The translations under genes and the position numbers were made by a program. Positions 49,441 through 61,430 of a DNA stretch of 64,000 nt are shown one piece after another. The stretch's first letter is position 1; each line of letters begins with the position of its first letter. The stretch spans positions 63,565,766 to 63,629,765 of the forward strand of contig NC_072801.1 of NCBI RefSeq assembly GCF_028583425.1, written 5' to 3'. This DNA comes from Eublepharis macularius. Its lineage: Eukaryota > Chordata > Lepidosauria > Squamata > Eublepharidae. Below the pieces are notes generated by a model. The model was not told the origin of the DNA and did not search any database. It was given only the letters and a program-made list of their open reading frames with translations.

Positions 49441-51078
49441 TACAGAAGCAAAATTATTTGTCACAGCTGTTCAGACTGTTGCATAGACCTCATCTTCCCA
49501 TTAGATATTACAGGTGTTCATGAGTTGCCAGTCGTGAATCGGCTCTGAGAGACACACCGATTTGTAGTAGTAACCATTATATCTCTTTTCCCATATGCTC
49601 TTAAGTAAAGAACATTTTCTTCATGAAACCATTTAAGTAGAATGATTAGATCGGGGAAGCCAACCTCTTTGGCCCAAGTGTCAAACAACTCCTGATTTCT
49701 ACAGGTGAAGAAGGTTGGTGAGCTAACAGACGTATTAGGCACAAAACCCCCAGCAGTGCTGCCAGCATGTATGGGGGGGGGTTGTCTCAATCTCTTATCT
49801 CCATATTATGGACTACATGGGTTGGGTCCAAAGTTGCCACCCTGTGTCCTGTGTAACAGTCACATGTGAGCTTTTATGATGAATTTCTCCTGGCGTCCCA
49901 TTGCTGTGCTGGAAAAACTCAAATCTTTCAGCTGAGCTCACCCAGGTTAAACAGAAATTTTGGCTCCTTCTCTCCCTTTCTGTCTTTAAAAAATACATTT
50001 TCCATGAATTTGTAGCAGGTCAAAAGTTTTGGGTTATGGCACAATACGAAAAAAACCTGATCATATCTTTGAAAAATCACAAGTGACACATTCGGAGGTG
50101 CTTAAATCCCCAGCTGATTTAAATTAGGGGGGAAAACCCTGATGTGTTAGTAATGCTAGTAGCATTAAATGAAGTGTTAACAAATCAATTTAACGTTCAA
50201 ATAGAACATCAATGGGCCAGATAACAAGATACCCAACTCTAAACATGTAGAATTCATTTACTACACTGTAATTTTGGAGGTGGGGGGAGCAGGGGGGGAG
50301 AAAATTCTAATTGAATAAGGAATTTAATAGCTGGGATCGAATGACATTTTGATTTGGCTGTTTCTTTAATGCCCAACATTCTTGAGAGGGTTATTTTTAA
50401 TTAATTAGCACTGGATTATTTAAAAGATATTAATAGAATGAGTTTGCTAAATTGAGTTGTCTCCCCCCATTCTCTCTCCTTTTTTTGAAGTCTGTGGGAA
50501 GGTATTTTTGTTAAAAAAATGTTGCTTTAGTGGCTCAATTTTCAAAGGATTTTTATCCCACCTGAATTTGCCCAAGATCATAAACATTACCCCAGCATCT
50601 ACCCCACACATCTGAATAAATGTAAATAATCTCCCACAATTTCTTAACACCTGCTTGCTTGCTCCCCACCCCACTTCTCCTCCTAAGTATCCCAATTCAA
50701 CCCGCCACATCCTCATAATTTACTGTACACCCTTCAAATACATTCTTAGTGCCTTCTGCTTTTCATTTCAGGAGGCCAATCTGAATTGCCCCCTTGTTAT
50801 TTCCTTGTCTTTTCTCCCATCAGCCCCACATCTTAACAACTACCCTTTCCCATTCTTGCCCCCAAGTTGCCCCAGCCTCTCAGGCAAGTCTCCCAACTCC
50901 CCCTCTTCTTTCAAAACTCTGCCAGAAACTGCTCCCCACATTTTCCCTTACTCCCCCCAACTTATTCCCCAGAAGTGTCTTCTTTACATATTTCCAGTCC
51001 CCCAAAGTCTCCACCTGAGGTTCATACCATCAGTTGCCATACTTGCCCCCTGGGAACCCAGCTCTCCCCCCATCATAC
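49441..51078. other. Probable DOC2A first intron, noncoding
   Basis: No exon is seen. From 50.10 to 50.45 kb the sequence is AT-rich with TTTAATTAATTAG homeodomain-type sites and no repeat signature. From 50.65 to 51.06 kb it is C-rich and low in complexity, which accounts for the open frames there. Confidence 0.35.
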
Positions 51079-51340
51079 CTGAGCTCTGCTCTGCTCCTGT
51101 CAACAGGTAACGCTGGGGAGGGGGGTGACACGGCGAATGAGAGACGGTCGATTGGGGGATCCCACAGACTTCGAGAGCCAGAGAGAGCCAGAGAGCGAGC
51201 GAGCAAGGGGAGGGGGGGTTGCAGGCAGGGAGGTGGAGACAATAGAGAAAGAGAGGAAAGGAAGGCGGAGGGTGCAGAGAAGCGGGATCTGATATGCAAC
51301 ACGGAGATTAGATTAGATTTAGATAGATAGCAAAGCCAGA
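51079..51340 (-). promoter_or_regulatory. DOC2A: Candidate DOC2A 5' noncoding exon and promoter
   Basis: The first coding exon of DOC2A has a splice acceptor, so a 5' noncoding exon is expected upstream. This is the only clearly CpG- and GC-rich block in the 17 kb upstream. It offers a minus-strand donor AGAGCTCAG-GTATGA at 51078. Exact ends are unknown. Confidence 0.35.
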
Positions 51341-52819
51341 CTTGAGCATCCCTCTGAGTGTATGTTTTGCTTGCATTTGTACTTCAGGGAGAGGAGGAAG
51401 GGACTACCTGATACTGCAGCTGATAGCATCAGAATATAAGAAAGGGTGAGTGAGATCTGATCTGCAATATCAGGAAGAAGATAGATATCTGATCTTTAAC
51501 TCTGTCTCTATATAAAGAGCAAAAGAGAGTGAAAAACTACAAATCTTTTAGAACTTTGAGCCCTCTTTGTCCCTGAGTCTCAGAATGGGTGGGTAGCCAT
51601 CCATTGTTAAAATGAAAACACACTGAAATCTAGATAAAAAAGTGCCATGAGCTGCAAGGAAGAGAGATGAACCACAGATAGGAAAGTCATATCTTGTGGT
51701 GATGGGTTAGGTAAGAGTGGATAGAGTGTGTGTGTGTAGTGAATTAATAGGATAGGGAGAAGAGGATTTTCTAGTGCAGAGACAGGATTTAAAAAAAAAA
51801 CCTGAAAAAGACTTTATTGAGAGTAATGCTGCAAGGAAAAAGGTGTGTAAAAATGATTTAGGACATGTACAAAGATGACTGAATAAGAATGTGGTGGGGA
51901 AGAAAGACTGGGGTTTGGTGAAGGGAAAATTGATGCGGAAAATATTACTTAAAGATTCTGGGACTCCAATTTGGTTGAAACAAGCATCTTTAGATCTAAA
52001 AGCTCTCCTCTGGCCCTAATCCCTGGCGTGTGAGAGCTTTGTGGCAACACAGTTCATCTTATGCAGGCTTTGAATACTGGTCCAAGGATTGAGCCCTAGC
52101 CCTGGAAGGGAAAATTTTGTGGACAGAACAGATACAGAACCAGGGGCAAGGTTTATGGGGAAAAAACAAATTCACTCAAAGGAATATTTTATTGAGTGTA
52201 TGATATTCCAGGCAAGAGAATAGCTCCAAACATTTAGGCTTGGCTACTTTTCCTCAGTCCTAATAACTCAAGGCTCTTCTCCAGGGGTCCCCAACACTAC
52301 AAGCCACTTCAGCCTAACCTTCAGGCCACTCGCATCTTTGTTTTATGTGGAGTTGTTTACTGAGTTTCAAAATGTGACCCCCCCCCCACCCCCAAACCAA
52401 GCTAAAGTATTTTATCGTACAAGACCGTATTTCATCCTATGAGTTTGGGAATTGAAGTTTCTCACTCCCCCCCTCCCCCAGTTACTATAGCAACCCTGTC
52501 CTGGACCTGCTCCAGACCAGGAAATATTTGTGATGCCGCATATGCTGTTGTGTGACATTTTAAGTGTTAGTCAAATAGATAAACCTGGGTTTGGACCAGG
52601 CAAAGGAACCAGGAGCCAAGAAAGCTGAGTTCTCTGGTAATGAGGCTTAATCTGAGTCAGGGTTTAGAAGAGTTTTAGCTCCGGGGCCTTTGGCTCTGGA
52701 ATATATCAAGTTAAAAAAGAAAATCCCTCTGTGCCTGTGCAGAGTGCCTTGTCCTCAGAACTGGGTAGCCACACACAGTGAGGGGAGAGAAGGACTTCCG
52801 ATTCAGGCCAGTTTCCTGC
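51341..52819. other. Upstream intergenic stretch, nothing recognised
   Basis: Unique-looking sequence. The only motif of note is an X-box-like GTTACTATAGCAAC at 52481-52494. Confidence 0.35.
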
Positions 52820-53035
52820 CTCAAACACATGCAACTGCCTTACACACTGAATCGGACCACTGGTTTATCATGGATACTGCTATCTATTCTTACCAGCAGT
52901 GGCTCTCCAGAGTCCCTGAAGTATTTCATATCACTCGATGTTTGATCCTTTTATCAGGATATGCCAGGAATTGAACTTGGGATTTTCGGCATACCAAGCA
53001 GCCAGTCCACCACTGAGTCACAACCCCATCCCTTG
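52820..53035 (-). repeat. tRNA-derived SINE (GTGGCTCAGTGG type)
   Basis: Reverse orientation: CTGCCTTACACACTGAATCG (tail), CAGCAGTGGCTCTCCAGAGT, GGAATTGAACTTGGGATTTT (B box), CCACTGAGTCACAACCCC (head). Near full length. Confidence 0.85.
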
Positions 53036-53039
53036 TGTA

Positions 53040-55470
53040 TTGCCCTCTCACATTCCAGAAATTAAGCACCATCATTTTCTAAAGCAGAGGGAGGGTAAGG
53101 GGCAGACTTTGGGATTCTCTGGAATGCAAGTGAGATATGCAAGAAAGGAATGAGAATTCTGGGATTCTTTGTAAGGGAAGTGGGGTCGAGTAGGCTGAGA
53201 CTGGTGGAGCCTGAAGGAACAGACCTGTGACGCTCCAGGCTTCTCTGAGAGAGACCAGGGTACCGTGGAGATCTGCTCAGGTGATTAAAATTCTGGGTCT
53301 CATTATACCATCCAGTGTTTATTTTGGGTAAAGCTGCAAGCTTTAATCAGTTAAACCGGAGCAATTAATCAGCTCAAGCCTTAGTCACAGATTTTAAAAA
53401 AGCAATCTAATCAGCCCGAGGATGAACAAATAAACTCCTTTTTGTGCTTCAAGAACTACCTTAGTCTTACACGAAGAAAGCTGAAGCCCATACAAAGGAA
53501 GCTGTCTATCCCAAGCACATTTGGGCCTTCTGAGGGATATAAAGCTTTGACCCTGTGGGACACTAGCACCCATATCTCTTGATTCTGCTGGTGTTTAAAA
53601 ATCACTGCTGAAAAAAATGTTTTAAAAAACTTCTGGCTGATGAGGAGAATAGAGGCTTGCCAGCTTTTGTTATCTCAAAAGTCACCAGTTGAATTCGTAA
53701 AGCACATCAGAACAGTGCCTTCCTGTGCAGAGCTGTCATATAATAGGGACGGCTTTCTGTTCTCCAAAAGTATGTGGAAGCTTTTTCTTTAAAAAAATAA
53801 TAAAAATTAAGTCATATTGAAAAACTGTCACTCTCTCCCAAGATTCTCCTCTTGCAAGATTTTGCAGATTTCCAGAGATATAACCAATTTCTCAGTCAAG
53901 AAATTGTTCCATTTACTTAATTGGAACAAGGGGAGCTAAATAGTTAATTATCTGAAAAAAACCTTGACCCAAAGTTTAGGGCCACGTTATTTCCCCATTT
54001 TGTATTTTGAGTAAGTGACAGTCGTATTTTTACATGACACTAGATTGTGTTTATGAATCTTGCCTCTGAAATATGAATGTAAAAAATGCATCGGCTTGAA
54101 TGTGCATTTCATGACTTTTCTACGTGACCCAGATTCACACAGGCACACAAAGAGGCACAAAAGATCATCTGTGAAAATGCCAGCAGAAACTAGGATTGTG
54201 GGGTCTTTCCCCTCTAGGGGGCACTGGATCTTATTCCTTAGACTTCCTCTGTGTAGCAATGGCTGCGAGGGTGTTAACATCTCAGGGACCTGGGCCTGGC
54301 CTCTGTGGCTTTATTTTTCTCCCCGCCGCAGTGAGAAGAAGGATCAATTTAATTCCCTTCCCAGCCATTAATTTTCTCCGCTATCTGTCAAGTTCTGAAG
54401 CAAGCGGGAATGGGGGCTGGGGAAAAGAGAGAGTTTAATTAGGCAGATAAACAGCAGGGGGGGTGGGGATGAGCCAGTTTTGCCAATCGCCTTTGACCCC
54501 AAGCTAGGGCGGGGGAGGGGGGTGGAATGGAAAGGGGAAGGAATCTTAATAGTTTTGTTTGATATTCCTTATTCTTATTAATTGGCTGCCTGATTAGAAT
54601 GCAGTAGCAGCCGGAATGGTGGCTGTCATTCTGTTACTTGTCCCAGCCGATGAACATGCCATACCTGGCATTTGGAAATCTGGACTGAGTATGTGTGTGT
54701 GTTGTGTGTGTGTGAGTATGCGTGTGTGTGTGAGAGAGAGAGAGCACACAACCTCTCAGAACTGCCAATTCTACTGGCAGCCCCTGACTCAGTCCTGCGC
54801 CCCCTCCCTCTTGGCCCCTTGATAGTCCTAGCACAGCCTGTCCAGATTTTGCTTGGCACGTTTCTGCCTTCAGCTGCTATTCCTGGAAGCATTTTCACAC
54901 CCGCCTCCAGGACTGTTTACTGGGGGGGGGGCATGGCGCTGGTGGTTATGGTGGTGGTAAGGAGCATCTTGCATAGAAGCTTGTGTGTTTGTGTGTGTGA
55001 TATTTTGGTTGGAGGATCTAGGCACTGACACCTGTCTCTGGAGGCGTCGAGGGAACTGAGAAAGGCGAGAGTTGGAAGTTTTACAGTGCTGTCCTAAGCA
55101 GACTGAACACCCTTCTGAGCCCATTGGCTTCAACGGATTTGGAAAAGTGTAACATGTTTTAGGATTGCCCTGTATGTCTCCTTTGACTTTTCTTCCAAAA
55201 TCTCACAACTCTGACATGCGGCACCTGGTTCCTGACCCCCCCCCCCTTGAAATTCAAGTTGTGTGAATGTGTCTCAAGTCCTTTGCTGTGTTTTAGATTC
55301 TCATTCCTCACAGTTTGCTTCTCTGTTCAGGATTCCCCATGTTCTTGCGAAGCATCTCTCACACAGATTAAACTGGGCGTGAGGACAGTGGGGGTGGAGG
55401 GTAGTGAGCGAGTGACCCGGCTTTGCTCCAAGGAGTTGGGTTTGTGCTCTATGATCCTAATTGGTGATGG
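53040..55470. other. Noncoding stretch with CNE-like blocks
   Basis: No exon was found. Blocks at 53.76-54.00 and 54.18-54.64 kb are repeat-free and carry homeodomain-type sites (CCATTAATTTTC, GTTTAATTAGGC, TTATTAATTGGC), which is how conserved enhancers often look. (TG)n and (GA)n runs follow at 54693-54743. Conservation itself cannot be judged here. Confidence 0.3.
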
Positions 55471-55667
55471 AGAGTGCCTACAAGTTATAGCTGACTTATG
55501 GCGACCTCTGGTGGCAAGAGAATAACAGAGGAGTTTTCCCATCACCTGCCTTTGCAACCCTGGTCTTCCTTGGAGGTCTCCCATCCAATTATTAACCAAG
55601 GCCAACCCTGCTTAGCTTCTGGGATTTGATGAGATCAGGCTCTCCTGGGCTATCCAGGTTGGAGCAT
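55471..55667 (-). repeat. 5S-rRNA-derived SINE, copy 3
   Basis: Reverse orientation: GTTATAGCTGACTTATGGCG (end), CACCTGCCTTTGCAACCCTG, then the 5S part with CCCATCCAATTATTAACCAA and TTAGCTTCTGGGATTTGATG. Confidence 0.85.
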
Positions 55668-57483
55668 CATCCTAATTAATGGAGCCAGAATCACCATTAT
55701 TCTAAGGATGCCATAGAACAGAACCATTATATAAATAATAATCCCCTAGGGGATTGCCTGAAGTTGTTCCAGTCAACATCATGACTGAACAGGAAGCCTG
55801 CATTTCCTGTGTCCAAATGCGTGCCCTCTTCTGTCCTTAATTTTTCTCACCACTGGCCAATTGATGGCTATTTTCCCAGTTAGAGGAAAATATAAAGCAT
55901 AAATATAAAGCATAAATTTAAAGGATTAGTCCAAGTCACTCTGTCTAGTCAGGATCTGCCAACTCTGACTAGTAGTGGCTCAGGGCCAGCACTGGGGGGG
56001 GGGGGGGGGTTGGCATGGTGAGACATCTGCTCCGGCCCATGACCTAGCTGCAAACGCTGGGTCTAACTCCCATTTGCCTGCACGTTGCAAGAAATATGTG
56101 TTCTGCTACCATTTCCAAGCAACCCATCTGGTAGGCTCACTGTCCCCTGCAACATTCCAGGAGCCTCTGGGGCAATCTCCTACTCTCTGGGGAGATGCGT
56201 GCTAAAGGGAATGGGACGGGGACTATTTTCTATTCCGTTTAGATCCTCTGGCACTGCTGGGTCTCAAAAGAATGTAAGAAGGTTATACTTGGCTGCCTGC
56301 TGAATAGCCACAATGGGGGGGGGGGTCTGCAATGGGAGGGGCAGAAGATGAGGGGAGAATGTTTGAAGTCGGGGTGGGAAATGGGAGAAGGGAGCTGGAT
56401 GGAGGAGTCTGTGGATATCTTGTGCCCTGAAAGAGTACCATGGCTATCCAGGGTCTCCCTAGAGGTGATCTTTCTGCTGGGAAGCTGCCCTTTGGATGCT
56501 CTCACATTGCAGAAGGTTTTGGGAACATCTAAGCTAGAGTGTGAATGTGCATGCACCTGTATACATTTATCTGGGCTCCGTGAGTACTCATGTACACCTG
56601 TCTACATTTGTGTGGGCAAATCAAAGTGCGTGAATGTTGGCAGAGAAGAAAATATGATTTGTCGGTCACAGGTAAATAGGACCCTTGGAATGTGGTTTGT
56701 TGCAGAACTCTTAATTTGGCCCTTCTTCTCATCCCCAGCCTTATTGGAAACTGACAGTTTTGATCTTGGGGGCTGATTTATAACATGACTGGGCTGCCTT
56801 TATGACAGGAAAAGTTATTAGCAGAAGGAGAGATGTGTCTGTTGGTAATGGAAAAGGCTGGACTGCCCCCTTCCTCATGTGGCTTAGAAAATACAGCCTT
56901 GGCATTGCAATACATTTGGGAGACAATATAAGCCACAGGAGACAAGGATTGTGGCCAACATCTGGGGAAGTGTCTGGAATTGCGTTTGGGAGAGGATGAG
57001 GACAACATCTGCAGTGACTCAAGCATTCGGATTCAGGTGGGTCTAGGAAGGAAGCAAGAATAGGGATGGAAGGTTGTGCTCAATTCAAAAACTGTTTCAA
57101 AGAAAGTCGAGAGCATGAAAGTGGAGGCAGGAGGTAATCAGAAACAGTGCTCTGCTTTGCCTAGAAAATGCATCAAGAAGATACGTAGGCTTGCATCCAG
57201 GAAGCCATCCAGGAAAAAATTGCATTTAGAGAGTTCTACCTGGAAAGGGGATTTCAGAAGCTGGGGTTGAAAGACACTGAGGATGTTCAAGGATTCATTC
57301 TCCCAACTCTTCTGTGTGATGGACTTATTTTACAGACTGCAGTGACTGAAGCTGAAAAATAGCAACTTGACTGAGGCTGACTCCATTTGTTTGAAGCAGC
57401 TGAGCAAAGATTTGACTTACGTTTCTGAGCAGGGCCTACATTCTGCCCATCAGACTGTTAAATCTCTTTGAACTTATGCCTGG
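55668..57483. other. Noncoding stretch, nothing recognised
   Basis: Unique-looking sequence with G runs (55994-56009, 56315-56325) and no exon-like or repeat-like signature that I can support. Confidence 0.3.
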
Positions 57484-58538
57484 CTTCCAACACTTTCTCC
57501 TTCTAACCGATGTCCCCCTCAGGAATCTTGGCTCCTATCCTTTTCTTGTGTCCCGTGGGACCTTTCTCTCCTCCCACAAAACCCAGGAGCCTTGTCACAA
57601 AGCAAAGACAGGGAAGTAATGAGTGACGCATCTGGTTGTCTCTGTCCCAGTGGAGACCTAATTAAGTGGCAGGTTCCTTGGTGAGACAGCAAGTCACACT
57701 GTGCTAATGAGATCCTAAAGCATCTCCTTGTTAACCCTCCCTTCTCCTCCAAGGCTGACGCAACCTCCTGCCACCCCCTGCCCACTGCCAACCTTTTCTG
57801 GACTGTAGCCAGGGCCCTTGGGTTCTGAAACCATCCTTCAGGCCTTTCCTTCAAGCCAATTCTCTTCATCCTTTTCCTGCAGAGGGGCCTAAGTCTTTGG
57901 AGTGACATCTGTCATTTTCTTCTCACCTCGCCAGCTGGGCCCTGTTTCTTAATTATATCCCTACGGGGGTGGCAGTTTGACAAGCAGTGGGGGAATTTTA
58001 TTGGGCGCTCTGGAGACTCTCTAACCTTTAAATCCATAGTCTCGTTTGTTGGCTTCACACTGGCCCAATTAGCTGCTCCCGCGCCTTGTGTTTCCTTCCC
58101 AGTCTCGATCTGTTCTTCGAACAACGACAACCTGGCCTTAAACCCCTTACTGCCTCAAAAACCCTTGTTCCAACTATTGCTAGCTTGCTGATAAAACCTT
58201 TTACCTCATTATTACAGGTATTTTGAGTCTGGAGATTTAAACATATATGGGTTATCTTGGGATAAATCCACAGTACCGACACTTTCCAAATACTCGTGCT
58301 GACTGTTGAGATGTGCCTCGCAACCTGAAAGCTTGTGTCAGCCTTAAGCTATTGGGGCTCCCTGGAGAAAAATGATTTCTGTGGGATATAAGCTAGATGT
58401 GAGGGGGTTTTCAGTGTCGGAATTCCCTTTTGGCTGCCAAAAGGCCTCTGAATCTTTTCACAGGGGATGCTTCGTCCCAAGCTTCCAACATTTTCTCCTC
58501 CTAACCAACGTCCCCCTCAGGAATCTTGGCTCCTATCC
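57484..58538. repeat. 57-bp direct duplication bounding a 0.9-kb segment
   Basis: 57484-57540 and 58482-58538 are the same 57 bases with four differences by my count (both end GAATCTTGGCTCCTATCC). The DNA between them is repeat-free and includes a CNE-like stretch at 57.6-58.2 kb (CCTAATTAAGTGGCAGG, TGTGCTAATGAGATCC). Confidence 0.85.
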
Positions 58539-58871
58539 TGGAGTTGGCTGTAATGTACAGGGTTTCCTTACCTGGGGTGCAGCCAGCTACAGGGCAGGAG
58601 GGGGTGAGTGTTCATACAAGGATGGAGATCCCTCAGCAGGTGCTGCAGTGCAGCAGCAGCTGGGGGCGGAGGTGATGCTTTGTACAGGAATCCCTCTGTC
58701 AGCTCCAAGCCGCAGACACCTCCGTCTCTAACCTTTCCCGTCTCTTTGTCTGGCTGCTACAGTCTCTACCTGAGATGCCTTTTATTCTCTGACTTTAATT
58801 ATAAGTCATCTCTCTCTCCCCGTATCTTCACCCCCCTCTCCTGCCTACATATTTCTTGCTCACTTGCTCGC

Positions 58872-59198
<327 letters not shown>

Positions 59199-59776
59199 GA
59201 TCTCACCACTCTGCTCCATCTTTCTCCTTTTCTCTTAACATATCTTGATGAGTGTACCTGAGTGTGTGTGAAGTTTGAATGTGGTAATTTCTGAGTGCTT
59301 ATGCATTCTTTTAATTATTTTCTCTGTGTTCTTTGTATGCTAAGACAGTTTCTGAGGATGTGTATCTATAAGAACAGTGTCTGTGCATGTGTGTGTGTGT
59401 GTGAGAGAGAGAGAGATAGAGAGAGAATGCTGCATGTGTTACATAACTCTTCTCTCCCTTTTGGTAGTTTGGGTTGGTTTGTGCACGCTTCCTGTCTTCT
59501 CCTCCTTTTTGCCTGGATGTAAAGATTTTTATCTAGCAAAGCAATTATTATGGCTTATGCTTTAGATGACATTTTCTATACGTGACCCTTCAGGTACAAT
59601 ATCTAGTTGTGTGTGTGGACAATTTCTGCTGTGGTGAATGTGAGTGCCGCATCTTTGTGAATGCTCCAGTGTGGACATAGCTTTCAGGTGCAAATGCATA
59701 TCTGTAAAGATGATTTCACAATGTGCCTGCAATTATTTTTCTATGCAGGAGAATGGCTTCCCTCCCCAAGGACCCC

Positions 59777-59777
<1 letters not shown>

Positions 59778-59864
<87 letters not shown>
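59778..59864 (+). repeat. (GT)n(GA)n(GT)n microsatellite
   Basis: Two GT runs (59778-59819 and 59831-59864) flank a short GA run. A related GT/GA block lies at 59389-59424. Confidence 0.95.
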
Positions 59865-59865
<1 letters not shown>

Positions 59866-60262
59866 CAGGCTAATGTGCTTGGATTTAAATATGGATGGGA
59901 TCTGACTGTGAGGCTCTAGCACTTCATACCACTTAAACAAGCAGCTTGATTCCTAATATTTATTAAAACCTAAAGCAATCCCTGGACAAAGGTTGCCCCT
60001 TCTCCCATTTTACAGACTGGAACACTACAACTTGTTTGAACCTGCCCTGTTAATCTGAGCCTCGCTATGGTTCGGACTAATTGGACCCAGGGCTGATCCC
60101 TAGAAAATGAAGGTGCCAGTGACTGTTGGGGGATATGCAGAATGCTTTCCACTTCTCACTGAGTATCCACAAAAATTCTCCCAAACATTAGGCATCAGGG
60201 AGACAGGTTCCAAGGTCTGAGGGTGGGACTTTTGGGGATGTTTTCAAAGCTTGGCTCACCTA

Positions 60263-60455
60263 GGCCGTTTCCACACTACTCACCTTCATCTGGAACGGGG
60301 CGCAACGTCGCGAAAAAAATGCAGAAGATAGCGTCTTCTCGCGCGAGTTTTGTGCGATGTTGCGCAAAACTCACATGAGAAGATGCTATCTTCCGCTTTT
60401 TTTTTTGCGACGTTGCGCCCCATTCCAGATGAAGGTGAGTAGTGTGGAAACGGCC
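60263..60455. repeat. Foldback element, family C, copy 1
   Basis: Arms of about 94 bases fold back around a 4-6 base centre. The ends read GGCCGTTTCCACACTACTCA and its complement. Most arm differences are CG against TG or CA (for example AACGGGG against AATGGGG). No open frame of note is present. Confidence 0.9.
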
Positions 60456-60628
60456 CCAATCCACTATGATGCCCCAGTGTTTGGTGACAGAGTTGCTCTG
60501 TTGACAGTCCACATAAGTGCCACATGTGAATTAGCCCTTGGGTGTATGCGTGGTCAGAGGACCTTTCTCTCTTTGGTAATAGGGAATAAGCTGTTGCTGT
60601 TCCTTTTGCTTTTAATGGGTGTCCCAGG

Positions 60629-60822
60629 CTAGCCTGACATCCAGTCCCAGAAGCTGCGTAGGGTCAGCCCCTGGTTCATGTTTGGATGGGAAACCACTGA
60701 GGAAATCCTCCAGGATCAGATAGAGGCAGGCAATGGCAAACCACCTCTGTTTTTCTCTTGCCTTGAAAACTCTATGGGGTTGCCCTAAGTCATCTGTGAC
60801 TTGACTGCACTTTCCACTATCA
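60629..60822 (+). repeat. 5S-rRNA-derived SINE, copy 4
   Basis: AGTCCCAGAAGCTGCGTAGG and TGTTTGGATGGGAAACCACT are the decayed 5S part. The body is CAATGGCAAACCACCTCTGT and the end is TCATCTGTGACTTGACTGCA. It lies between the two family C foldbacks. Confidence 0.8.
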
Positions 60823-60961
60823 AGGAGTGGGTGGGAACGCCAATAGCTATCTCATGATCACATGAACTATTGAGAATGCTGTCTTTGAAAAGGTCACTGC
60901 ACCCAATGGTCTCTGCTCTGGAGGACAGGAGTTACTGTCTGCACTGGAGCTATTTTTACAT

Positions 60962-61134
60962 GGGCCGTTTCCACACGGCTTACCTTGTTCCGGAAAACAG
61001 CAAAACCTCTCATGAAATCGCGCAAGAAGACGCTGTTATTGCACGAGAAGACGCGATAACAGCGTCTTCTTGTGAGATTCCCGAGAGATTTCGCTGTTTT
61101 CCGGAACAAGGTATAAGCCGTGTGGAAACAGCCC
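60962..61134. repeat. Foldback element, family C, copy 2
   Basis: Arms of about 85 bases with ends GGGCCGTTTCCACACGGCTT. The first 15 bases match copy 1, and both share a GCGTCTTCT block near the centre. The rest of the arms differs. Confidence 0.9.
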
Positions 61135-61242
61135 TAGTTTTCTCTGATCACCACAGTGGTTGGCTACCATTGCTGGATCTACCAGCAGTAACTGAGTTCC
61201 AGAGCACCGCTGCTCAAATGAGTGAACTCCATAGCAATAGAA

Positions 61243-61430
61243 CAGCAAGATTCGAGTCCAGTAGCATCTTAAAGACGAACAAGATTTCCAGGGTATAAGC
61301 TTTTGAGAGTTAAGCTGCCTTTGTCAGACACCAGGTAGTGGAAAATCTTGTTGGTCTTTAAAGTGCTACCGGACTCGAATCTTGTTCTACTGCAGACCTG
61401 CATGGCTACCCACCTGAAACTATCTCCATA
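61243..61430. repeat. Family B-related foldback repeat, variant copy 5
   Basis: GCAAGATTCGAGTCCAGTAG and its inverted partner CTACCGGACTCGAATCTTGT enclose GGGTATAAGCTTTTGAGAGT. The trailing piece CTGCATGGCTACCCACCTGA matches the family B leader type. Confidence 0.75.

Noticed and set aside
57519-57908. 129-codon minus-strand open frame
   Set aside because: No domain, no splice context, and it overlaps the duplicated 57-bp segment.
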